From: Beta vulgaris subsp. vulgaris | Lineage: Eukaryota; Streptophyta; Magnoliopsida; Caryophyllales; Amaranthaceae | Assembly: GCF_026745355.1 (NCBI RefSeq) | Contig: NC_079202.1 | Location: 48,790,787 to 48,854,786, forward strand | Length of the DNA: 64,000 bases | Direction: 5' to 3' | Shown: piece after piece, positions 11,779-20,963 of the stretch | How the letters are laid out: each line of letters starts with the position of its first letter | Position numbering within the stretch: position 1 is the stretch's first letter | The notes under the pieces: generated by a model | Seen by the model: the letters and a program-made list of their open reading frames with translations, nothing else | Database searches by the model: none | What the model was told of the DNA's origin: nothing | Program-made: the position numbers and the translations under genes

Positions 11779-12732
11779 TTATATGGGCCATAAACGATCA
11801 GCAGACGTTTTAACAGGAGGAAGAGCCAATTTCTTAGAGCTGTTGATGACTAAACCGGAAGAAACCAAGGACCGAACCGAGCCAGACCGGGGGTTCGTAA
11901 CCGGTGGAGTCATAGAAAACCACCCACACCGGATTGCACTTCTGGGGCTAAGTATAGAACTCAACAATTTAGACCGGTCCGGTAAATTATTTTGTACCTC
12001 CTCCGGTAACACGAGGGTAAACCGTTCTGAACCGGCCATAGAATGTCCGGTCGAGTGTGACCTAGGAAACTTCCCTACAATAATCTTCTTCACGTCATTA
12101 CAATCATGATACTCCTCCTCCTCCACATGATTATCTTGATCATGATTAGAGCCGTCAGATTGATCAATTTGCGTTGTATCAGGATTAATAATATTGATGA
12201 TACTATGAGGCTTAGTTATTGTACCTGATTCAGGCTCTAGTGACTGTCTACAAATAGGACATGTAACGTGAGTTGCAAGCCATTGGTCAATACAACGTGG
12301 ATGAAAAACATGTTTGCAACCTGGTAAGAGTCTTAGGGCTTCAGCGTCTTGGAATTCATATAAACATACGGCACATTCTAGCTCAACTTGACCTTTGCGG
12401 TGTTGTTTAACATCTGCGTAGAAGTACGTAGGGATGGACTTGATCACCTCGGCGTCGAGGCCATGGGTGGCGAGTTGGCCATCGGAGGTGACGCCAGGGT
12501 TGATGGGGATTACGTTAAGGCCGAAGCAGCCGGCGGAGAATTGGCGGAGGAAAACGGCAAGGCAGCCGGTGAACATGAAGATGATTCCTAGAATTATGAT
12601 TATTATGGTGGATGGAGTGAAGGGCTCCCCTGCGTTTCCTTTGAAACTTTCTTGTTGAGCTCCTACGTATGAAGGTGTAAGGAGGAGGAATAGGAGGATT
12701 GAGAAAAGGATGTGTTTTTTGTGGTGTTGCAT
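11779..12732 (-). CDS. ATL-family RING-H2 E3 ubiquitin ligase (ATL6/ATL31-like)
   Basis: A 317-residue membrane-anchored ubiquitin ligase that would recruit an E2 through its RING and ubiquitinate membrane-proximal targets. Visible features are a signal-peptide-like start (1-25), one transmembrane segment (about 43-63), the ATL hallmark GLD (91-93) followed by VIKSIPTYFY, and a RING-H2 finger with Cys120, Cys123, Cys139, His141, His144, Cys147, Cys158 and Cys161. Trp151 is the expected E2-contact residue. The acidic linker and the C-terminal block RFTLVLPEEV recall ATL6/ATL31, which act in defence and carbon/nitrogen responses in Arabidopsis; that role is family knowledge, not shown here. It is intronless, as most ATL genes are. 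The start is the first Met of the signal-like peptide. It is the only host gene here that looks intact. Confidence 0.95.
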   Translation of the reverse strand: MQHHKKHILFSILLFLLLTPSYVGAQQESFKGNAGEPFTPSTIIIIILGIIFMFTGCLAVFLRQFSAGCFGLNVIPINPGVTSDGQLATHGLDAEVIKSIPTYFYADVKQHRKGQVELECAVCLYEFQDAEALRLLPGCKHVFHPRCIDQWLATHVTCPICRQSLEPESGTITKPHSIINIINPDTTQIDQSDGSNHDQDNHVEEEEYHDCNDVKKIIVGKFPRSHSTGHSMAGSERFTLVLPEEVQNNLPDRSKLLSSILSPRSAIRCGWFSMTPPVTNPRSGSVRSLVSSGLVINSSKKLALPPVKTSADRLWPI

Positions 12733-13769
12733 TTTTGGGATTGTATTGATGGTTTAGGCCTTCAGGGTAGGGTGTGTTTGGAATGAGGGAATAATTGAAG
12801 AATTGAAGAAGATGATAGTAGAGTGATATAGTATTTGATGTTATCTTATTGTAATGTTTGAGATGTGGAAATGTTGACGTGCTGCCCAAATGTAAGCAAC
12901 ATGGGCAGCGTTGTTAGTTTTAGGTGTGTTTAGGAGGAGGTTACATCTTATAAAAAGTACATTGTTTTGCTAAGCGCAAACTTCTATTATCTATTTCTCA
13001 TTTATTGTTCAATATATCGTTTACTCATATTATTGTTTCTGTTATCAAAGAAGTATATGTTATATGTTTAAAATTAAAATATATTTAATTTGATTATATT
13101 ATCACCTTTAATTTTTTATATCAAAAAGAATCATATCTTGTTAGATTCATTATCGTTTTTAAAAATATTTATATTTTCTAATTTTATCAATACGAAATTT
13201 GTGTGTAGTTATGATGAAAAAAAAAAAGCAGACGAGATGTTATTTGGCGAACAAAGAAAGTTATATTTTTGCAAAACAATATTAAAAGTGTAGTTAATAT
13301 TCATTTTTCTCTTGTCCTATGATCTGCCCTTTTTGAACCTCTTCTAATACAATTTCGAAACAAACTCATATTGTTCCTCCTGATTTTAAACAATGTTTGA
13401 ATTATTTTGGCTCTCATCCAAAGGCTATTTATTTTGTTAGTTATTATAGTCTTTAGAACATCGGAAAATAACGTAATTTTATTTATAATTTTTTAGAATA
13501 GCCAGAGCATAGCACTTGTATCAGGAATGAATTGCTCGTATACTCTTGGTGAATTTTTTCTTCAATATTTTTTCCTTAGTAGGTCTCTGACTCTCTTTGT
13601 CCATGATCTCTGTTCAATGGCATCCCCTACGTCCCTGCTATACCAAGTTAAATTTTGAAAGCTTGGTCATTTGTTTTTTTTTTTTGTCTGCTAGAGTTAT
13701 CCTTCTAAATTGTTTTGGAAACTTTAACTTGCTATAATCCCAAGCATATTAGTTTGTTTTGCATCTGCT
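12733..13769. other. Upstream region of the ATL gene, no other gene seen
   Basis: AT-rich DNA containing the presumed 5' leader and promoter of the minus-strand ATL gene. No clear TATA box or element end could be assigned. Confidence 0.45.
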
Positions 13770-13844
13770 CTTGTTGCATGAACTTTATGGGCCTCATAAA
13801 CGGTCTCCTGTTGGCTCAATCTCAACAAATCGGAACGACAATAA

Positions 13845-13938
13845 TCAAGTGGTGATTTAAATCCTTTAAGACATTTATCATTTATCCGTAGATTATTCAA
13901 ACCCGGCCTTATAGATGATATCAGAGCTCTATTGGCTC
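13845..13938 (+). pseudogene. RNase H-like (RVT_3) fragment, left half, split by Copia
   Basis: In the frame ending at 13937 the translation includes SGDLNPLRHLSFIRRLFK and DDIRALLA, then continues after the Copia insertion (at 19231) as RFSFYFIAHVFREVG and VVDFLSKN. The DSxxV...H...I.HVFREVN..AD.L pattern is that of the RNase H-like domain at the end of plant non-LTR polyproteins and related single-domain proteins. Catalytic residues further upstream are not recognisable, so this is a decayed fragment. GGCTC at 13934-13938 is the Copia target duplication. Confidence 0.55.
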
Positions 13939-14478
13939 TGTGAAATGTGACTTGCGAAGAAGAAGAACAGCTTGGTCGCGAGTCGCGACCTGCTTCGCGA
14001 GGTGCTGCAGGGTGATTTTTTGAGCGGCTTGGCAGAATGTGCGTCGCGAGTCGCGACGTTCATCGCGACCCAGGCGCGAGTCGCGACCTAGCTCGCGAGT
14101 CGCGAGCTGGGTGTTTTATCGCGGTGCGCTAGGGCGATTCTTTTCGTCCGGTTTTTTTATTCGACTTACGACTTGTATCTTAGACTTCATATAAATATGT
14201 TTTGTCATATTTAGGGCTTTTTACCACAAAAAAATTAGAGAGAGAGATTAGAGAAAACACAATAGAGAAAATTAGAGAGAGTCTTTGAGATTCAATTGGA
14301 AATCCATTCAATTGAATCTTGCCTATTGTATTTGTAATCGTCTCGTTCATAGTGAAACAATCTTTTCCCCTGCCTTGAGGACGTAGCTATCACATTGATA
14401 GTGAACCTCGTTAAATCTTGTGTGTTCTTTATTTGTTTTCTTGAGTTTATTGCTTTGATAATCGCTTCCGTTGCAACA
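13939..14478 (+). repeat. Copia 5' LTR, 540 bp
   Basis: Begins TGTGAAATGTGACTTGCG and ends CCGTTGCAACA. The left third is unusually GC-rich, with several copies of the palindromic core TCGCGAGTCGCGA. This copy keeps a 26-bp segment in the repeat block that the 3' LTR has lost. ATATAAATATG near 14190 is a candidate TATA box. Confidence 0.95.
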
Positions 14479-14482
14479 AACT

Positions 14483-14497
14483 TGGTATCTAGAGCTT
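14483..14497 (+). other. Copia primer binding site
   Basis: TGGTATCTAGAGCTT lies four bases after the 5' LTR. It resembles the tRNA-Met complement TGGTATCAGAGC with a variant centre. Confidence 0.75.
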
Positions 14498-14529
14498 GAG
14501 ATTAAAATCAGCGTTAGGGTTTTGGGAAG

Positions 14530-15367
14530 ATGAATACGATGAACTCAAAGATTGATAAGTTTACGGGGAGGAACAGTTTCGGGCTATGGCAGATAAAGAT
14601 GCATGCTTTGTTGAAGAACCAAGGCATCTGGAAACCTCTTGTCAAGAGTGACAAGAGTGGAGCGACAGGCGGCCCTAGTGAGGCCGAATTGGAGGCGATG
14701 GAGGAGAAGACTCATTCCACGATTTTGCTGTGCTGGCAGACGATGTGATCACAGAGGTTGCAGATGAAATCACTGCGGAGGTCTGTGGGCGAAGTTGGAG
14801 AGTCTCTACATGACGAAGTCACTCACCAACAAGTTGCTTTTGAAGCAACGGCTGTTTGCCTTGCGTATGCAAGGAGGTACGTCTCTAAGAGATCATTTAG
14901 ATCAACTTAATACTATTTTACTTGATTTGCGTAATATAGATGTTAAGATTGAGGATGAAGATGCTGCTTTGATTTTGCTTGTTTCACTTCCACATTCATA
15001 TGAGAACTTTGTTGAGTCATTTGTTGTTGGGAGAGAGACTGTGACCCTAGAGGAGGTGAAGTCAGCACTTTTTACTAGGGAGTTGCGCCATAAGGCGGCA
15101 ACGACTGAGAGTGGTGGAGATTCAGGGGCTGGGTTGGTGGTGAACTCGGCTAAGGGGAAGGGTCCTAAGAAGAAGAAAAATTCTAAGGGTAAAGAGACCA
15201 ATCCTAGGAATGTCTGTCACTATTGCAAAGAACCTGGCCATTGGAAGAATAAATGTCCCAAGAATCCTAAAGCTTCCAATGCTAACATTGCACAACAGGA
15301 TACGAAATATGACTCTGAAGAGGACTTAGCACTAGCTGCTGTTGATGTGCCTAGTCCGCCTAATCGT
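14530..15367 (+). pseudogene. Copia gag (capsid and nucleocapsid), frame-broken
   Basis: Gag packages the element RNA in cytoplasmic particles. It starts at ATG 14530 with KIDKFTGRNSFGLWQIKM, a Copia gag opening. The frame breaks around 14735-14795 and resumes with TSLRDHLDQLNTILLDL and LPHSYENFVESF. A zinc knuckle, CHYCKEPGHWKNKC, lies at about 15219-15260 after a Lys-rich stretch. Apart from the one break the domain order is normal. Confidence 0.85.
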
Positions 15368-18300
15368 TGGATTTTAGATTCGGGTGTTCTTACCATATGT
15401 GTCCACATCGTGATTGGTTTACTTCTTATGAGTCTTGTAATGGTGGTAATGTTACTATGGGTAATGATGCTGCTTGTAAGGTTTGTGGGGGGTTCCATCA
15501 GGATAAGGACTTCGGGGTGAGATTCGTACATTGATGAATGTTAGACATGTTCCATAGTTAAAGAAAATCTGATTTCTCTAGGTGTCTTAGATGAAGGAGG
15601 TGTTTACTTTTTCTGGCTCGAATGGGGAACTAGTGTGTGGAAAGGTTCGAAGTGGTGCTTAAGAGCACTAAGTTGGGTACTCTGTATGTGTTACAAGGTA
15701 CTACTCTGACTAGTTCTGCTAATGTTGCATCTACGAGTTCTGAGGAGATGACTAAGTTGTGGCATAGACGACTTGGGCATATTGGTGAACGCGGGATGCA
15801 AATATTATCCAAGATGAACCTTCTTGATGGCCACAAGGTGAAGAACCTTGAGTTTTGTGAGCACTGTGTGTTGGGTAAGCAACACAGGACTAAGTTTGGG
15901 AAGGGGCTGCACATAACTAAGGCGAAGCTGGATTATATTCACTCATATTGTTGGGGGCCTGCTCGGGTAGAAGGTATAGGAGGATTCACTTATTTTGTGA
16001 CTTTTATTGATGATATCTCCAGGTACTGTTGGCTTTATTGTTTAAAGCATAAGGGAGAGGCTTTTAAGACTTTTGTGCAATGGAAAGTCTTAGTGGAAAA
16101 TCAGACAGACAAGAAGGTTAAAAGACTACGTACAGATAATGGTCTAGAATTTGTTAATGATGAATTCAATGAGTTCTGCAAGGACGCAGGGATAGTGAGA
16201 CATCGCACTGTCAGAAAAACACCACGGCAGAATGGTGTTGCAGAACGCTTGAATCAGACTTTGCTGGAGAAAGTTCGATGCATGCTCTCTAATGCAGGGT
16301 TGACTAGGAAGTACTGGAGTGAAGCCGTGAAAACGGCATGTTACTTGATAAACCGTGGTCCTCATACAGGTATTGACTGCAAGGTACCTTATGAGGTATG
16401 GTCTGGGAGAAGTGCTGAGTACTCTGGTTTGCGTGTCTTTGGTTGTATGGTCTATTAACATGTGAATGAGGGTAAACTTGAACCAAGGGCTAAGAAGGGT
16501 TGTTTTTTGGGGTATGGAGATGGTGTGAAGGGTTACAGGATTTGGTCCCCATCAGAAGGTCGTGTTATACTTAGTAGAGATGTTACTTTTGATGAAAACA
16601 CTATGTTTGTATCTATTAACAAACCTGCAGGTGAAACTGATGAGAGCGCAGATGAAGGATTCTGAGCAAGTAGTTGCTTCAGAACCTACTCCACAGCCAC
16701 AGGTTCGAACTCAGGGGAAGGATGATGATGCTCCAGTGAGTTCTCCCATTGTGGGGACTAGTCAGAGGGATGTAGTTGTTGTTGATGAAACAGCTGATGT
16801 TGAGTCTGATCATGAGGAAACTGTTGTTGAAGGTCAGAAACGACCTAGGAAGAAGACGCAGAGACTGATTGAACAGATAGAGGGCCAGAATGTTCCTGGC
16901 CGAAACTGTTGTGTAGAAGAGATGGTTGGTTATGCACTACATGTAGCTGAAGATATTGAGTCACCTGAGCCAATGTCCTACAGGGAAGCAGTTTCTAGCA
17001 ACGAATCAGCTAAGTGGATAGTTGCTATGAGTGAGGAGATGGAGTCTCTTCACAAGAACCAGACATGGGAACTCGTGAGGATACCACAGGGTCGAAAGGT
17101 GGTTGGTTGCAAGTGGGTTTTCAAGAGGAAAGAGGGAACTTCATAGGGTGAAAGTGTCAGATATAAAGCCAGGCTAGTTGCAAAAGCGTTCCGTCAGAGG
17201 GAAGGGGTCGACTACAATGAGATTTTCTCGCCAGTGGTTCGTCATACCTCTATTAGAGTGTTATTAGCAATGGTAGCACATTTTGATCTGGAACTTGAGC
17301 AGTTAGATGTGAAAACAGCTTTCCTACATGGGGAGTTGGAGGAGGATATTCTGATGAGTCAGCCAGAGGGGTTCGTTGTTCCAGGAAAAGAGAAGTTTGC
17401 TTGCAGTCTGAAGAAGTCCTTGTATGGACTTAAGCAGTCACCCAGACAGTGGTACAAGAGGTTTGACAGCTTCATGGTTGAGCATGGTTTTGACAGGAGT
17501 CCATATGATTGTTGTGTTTATCACAGCAAGGTGGAGGACGGTTCATATATTTATTTATTACTATATGTTGATGACATGCTTATTGCAGCAAAGAAGAAGT
17601 CAGACGTGTTGAAGTTGAAGAAGCTTTTGAGTTCTGAGTTTGACATGAAAGATTTGGGAGCAGCAAGGAAGATTCTAGGCATGGAGATCTATAGGGATCA
17701 TGGACGGAAGAAACTTTTCCTTTCTCAGAAAAGTTATATCTTGAAGTACTTGACAGGTTTGGTATGAGTACTGCAAAATCTATTGATACTCCTGCTGATG
17801 CAAATGCTTGTCTTTCTGTTGTGCTTTCTCCTCAATCTGATGAGGAAAAGGAGTATATGTCTAAGGTTCCGTATGCTGGTGCTGTTGGTAGTCTGATGTA
17901 TGCTATGGTTTGCACTAGGCCAGATTTAGCACATGTTGTTAGTGTTGTGAGCAGGTTTATGACTCAACCAGGGAAGGAACACTGGCAGGCAGTGAAGCGG
18001 ATTTTCCGCTACTTGAAAGGAACGGCTGATGTGGGTCTCATTTATGGGAATGATACTGAGTGTTTGGTGACCGGATATTCTGATTCGGACTATGCAGGTG
18101 ATATAGACACTAGAAGATCGATGACTGGGTATGTATACACTCTAGGAGGGTCTGTGGTTAGTTGGAAGGCTACCTTGCAGTCTTCAGTGACTTTGTCTAC
18201 TACGGAGGCTGAGTACATGGCTTTGACTGCTGCAGCAAAGGAGGGTATATGGTTACGTGGTTTGGTTAGTGATTTTGGTCTACACCATGATCGTGCGACT

Positions 18301-18525
18301 GTGTATTGTGATAGCTTGAGTGCAATTTGTCTTGCCAAGGATCAGGTGCACCATGATAGAACTAAACACATTGATGTAAGGTACCATTTTCTGAGGAGTG
18401 AGAAGAGGATAGTGGTGAAGAAAGTTGGGACTGCAGACAACCCAGCTGATATGTTCACCAAGCCAGTTGCAGTTCGTAAGTTCAAACATTGCTTGGACTT
18501 GTTGAACGTTGATAGTCACATATGA
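15368..18525 (+). pseudogene. Copia pol: protease, integrase, RT, RNase H, frame-broken
   Basis: The protease motif WILDSG is followed by a frame break; the expected [10 protein letters not shown] is readable in another frame. Integrase (about 15640-16560) shows the HHCC zinc region (WHRRLGH ... CEHCVLGK) and the DDE core in FIDDISRYCW, RTDNGLEF and PRQNGVAERLN. A TAA at 16456 interrupts it. Reverse transcriptase (about 16990-17760) has CKWVFKRK, TAFLHGELEE, SLYGLKQSPRQWY and the active site LLYVDDM, with a TAG at 17144 and a frame break near 17760. RNase H (about 18070-18480) has SDSDYAGD, LSTTEAEYMAL and CDSLSAICLAKD. Integrase preceding RT makes this Copia, not Ty3. Confidence 0.92.
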
Positions 18526-18697
18526 ACTTGGAGAGGTTGTGCCTCAAGGTGGAGGCAATCCCGGCCCCGGGATAAAGTGGGCAAGCCCGGCATCGGGTCA
18601 AAGATGCAACGCAGGAGGGAAAGAGTATCTCGAGTACTGTTGGAGAGATACGTGCTTGGTTGATTGTTTCGAGGTGGAGTTGTGTGGTAGATGCAAG

Positions 18698-18711
18698 TCA
18701 AGGTGGAGATT
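18698..18711 (+). other. Copia polypurine tract
   Basis: CAAGGTGGAGATT immediately precedes the 3' LTR, the expected place for plus-strand priming. Confidence 0.65.
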
Positions 18712-19225
18712 TGTGAAATGTGACTTGCGAAGAAGAAGAACAGCTTGGTCGCGAGTCGCGACCTGCTTCGCGAGGTGCTGCAGGGTGATTTTTTGAGCGG
18801 CTTGGCAGAATGTGCGTCGCGAGTCGCGACGTTCATCGCGACCTCATCGCGACCTGGGCGTTTTATCGCGGTGCGCTAGGGCGATTCTTTTCGTCCGGTT
18901 TTTTTATTCGACTTACAACTTGTATCTTAGACTTCATATAAATATGTTTTGTCATATTTAGGGCTTTTTACCACAAAAAAATTAGAGAGAGAGATTAGAG
19001 AAAACACAATAGAGAAGATTAGAGAGAGTCTTTGGGATTCAATTGGAAATCCATTCAATTGAATCTTGCCTATTGTATTTGTAATCGTCTCGTTCATAGT
19101 GAAACAATCTTTTCCCCTGCCTTGAGGACGTAGCTATCACATTGATAGTGAACCTCGTTAAATCTTGTGTGTTCTTTATTTGTTTTCTTGAGTTTATTGC
19201 TTTGATAACCGCTTCCGTTGCAACA
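18712..19225 (+). repeat. Copia 3' LTR, 514 bp
   Basis: Same ends as the 5' LTR (TGTGAAATG ... GTTGCAACA). It lacks 26 bp of the TCGCGA-rich block and otherwise differs by a handful of substitutions. The GGCTC target duplication follows at 19226. Confidence 0.95.
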
Positions 19226-19230
19226 GGCTC

Positions 19231-19330
19231 GATTTTCGTTTTACTTCATAGCCCATGTTTTTCGAGAAGTTGGCATAGTAGTTGATTTTCTCTCTAAAAA
19301 TGTCATACTAATTCTGCTAATATGGTTGAC
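19231..19330 (+). pseudogene. RNase H-like (RVT_3) fragment, right half
   Basis: Continues the frame cut at 13938: RFSFYFIAHVFREVG, then VVDFLSKN. The HV-F-RE-V..D-LSK motif is the C-terminal signature of plant RVT_3 RNase H-like domains. Read-through after SKN is AT-rich and not recognisable. Confidence 0.55.
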
Positions 19331-20524
19331 TTTATTGTTGGAGTTAAGCTCATATTACAACATGTTATTCTTCTTGATTCATAAAGTTATTTTCTTGAAA
19401 GGAGGATGACCTAAACGCTATTTATATTTTTTTAAAATAAAAAAAACTTGTGATATAATTTAACCTAAAATTTGTATTTAGAAAAATTATATATCACATT
19501 ATATTATGTAATTAAAGACTCTTGTCCACCTGATGTGAAAAGCAAAAGAAACCCTCTTATTACAAAATTCATAAAAATTACAAATATATCTTGTTGAATT
19601 AAGCCTCAATAAATTATATTTGATTAAATTGGACTAAATTGTATGAAGCTACATAAAACTCAAGCGAATAATTAAAAAGTAAGTCCGAAAAAATAGGTAC
19701 ATAGTATACTATATATTAATATATCTACGGTTTTCTTTTAGTTTTAGGACGGGTCTACATTTTTGTTTAATTATACACATTGGATTTTACCTTAGAGACA
19801 TGCCATATACCATCATTTAATCCAATTCGATCACAATCTAGATTTATATTCGTGATGCCATGTCACCAAATACGGCTTTATATGACAATTTATACGAGTA
19901 TTCTTGAGGACTTGTTTTTTTTAAAAATAGTGGTTGGGTTTTTAACTTCTTCACTATTAAAGTATAGTGTTGTCATTTATGAAGAATTCAAGTAGTATTT
20001 GAATTCATGTGATTAACATATTCTTAGCAGAGATAATAATTTAAATAATTGCTTTAACACTAATTTGAGTATTTCCCGAGTCTTAATCGCTTAGATTGCT
20101 TAGTATTATTTTATTAGATTTGGTTTATAACATTAATGTATGATTTTTGCAGCTGTTTTTATACTCGGAAATTTCTAGATCTGATTAATCAGAAGAGATA
20201 TTTGTCATGTTTCTTAAATTGAGTCTAGGATATGGCATATGTTCAATTAAGTAAGATCATATTGGGCAAAAGTAACTAAGTGATAGACTAGTGTTAAGTG
20301 TTAACTTAGATATTACAACTTTTATCATACACCTGAATGTATTGTGAGCATGATACACCTAAGGTTGTATTATTGCTAAATGAGCAATAATTACAAAATG
20401 ATAAAAAGTTCCAAATGAGCAAACAATAGATGTGGGTGTACGATGTACATGGTACACCTGGGTGTAAGGCGTAGAGTGAATGCACTTCTTAGATATTAGC
20501 CGTTCATAATTCGCTATTAAAATG
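19331..20524. other. AT-rich intergenic DNA
   Basis: No gene or element ends are recognised. There is a mild local direct repeat of GTACACCTGGGTGTA-type words around 20320-20465. Confidence 0.5.
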
Positions 20525-20526
20525 TA

Positions 20527-20776
20527 CTTTCCGTTTCTTTTTGTTCTTTCAATTTAGAATATTGACAGTATTCAAAATTAGAGAGGATCTTTTAAATTAT
20601 TCTCAATAAATATAAAAAAGAAAGTATAGTCATGTGAGCACTTATCTAATTTGCCTCAATGAGTATTTTATCAATACTAAAATCATTTACAATTAAAGAA
20701 TAAAAATAGTTAGGATTAAAGAAGTATGAAAAACCGGCACAGTCAAGACAAAAACAACAAGAAGAAATGGACAGAG
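20527..20776. mobile_element. Stowaway-like MITE with TA target duplication
   Basis: The 250-bp element starts CTTTCCGTTTCTTTTTGTT and ends AACAAGAAGAAATGGACAGAG, an imperfect inverted repeat. TA lies on each side (20525-20526 and 20777-20778). The body, with ATTGACAGTATTC and GTATAGTCATGTGAGC, is homologous to the remnant at 6052. Stowaway MITEs are moved by Tc1/mariner-type transposases. Confidence 0.75.
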
Positions 20777-20807
20777 TAGTTTTCAATAAAGAAGTTTTAT
20801 ACCTAAA

Positions 20808-20838
20808 CTAGTTTTAGGACCCGTGCATGATGCACGGG
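20808..20838 (-). other. Helitron 3' terminus: hairpin plus CTAG
   Basis: On the plus strand: CTAG (20808-20811), TTTTAGGA, then CCCGTGCA-TGA-TGCACGGG. On the minus strand the hairpin precedes CTAG by 8 bases, and the next host base is T. In Helitrons this hairpin marks the end of rolling-circle transfer. Confidence 0.85.
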
Positions 20839-20963
20839 AGTATTAATTGCTTGATAGCATAACTAATGATCAATAAAAATAATCAAAATAACGTAACATA
20901 TTTAAATAATCATATATGAAGGCATCAAATTGTTATTTACAGAAATGATTTTTGTAACGCAAT

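Larger units (their letters stand above)
13939..19225 (+). mobile_element. Copia-type LTR retrotransposon, nearly complete, coding frames broken
   Basis: A 5287-bp element flanked by perfect 5-bp target duplications (GGCTC at 13934-13938 and 19226-19230). It has two LTRs, a tRNA-Met primer site, gag, protease, integrase, reverse transcriptase and RNase H in Copia order, and a purine tract. The LTRs differ by a 26-bp indel and only about four or five visible substitutions, so insertion is recent. Two in-frame stops (TAA at 16456-16458, TAG at 17144-17146) and several one-base frame breaks interrupt the polyprotein. The gag and protease motifs suggest a Tork/Tnt1-like lineage; that is tentative. 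Confidence 0.95.

Noticed and set aside
11711..12658. Open frames on the plus strand opposite the ATL gene
   Set aside because: They mirror the codon structure of the minus-strand RING-H2 gene and show no domain of their own.
12515..12889. 124-codon minus-strand frame overlapping the ATL start
   Set aside because: It is an out-of-frame read of the ATL signal-peptide region and leader; Pro/His-rich with no homology.
18516..18836. Frames across the Copia 3' untranslated region and LTR
   Set aside because: They arise from GC-rich palindromic LTR DNA and are open on both strands; not genes.
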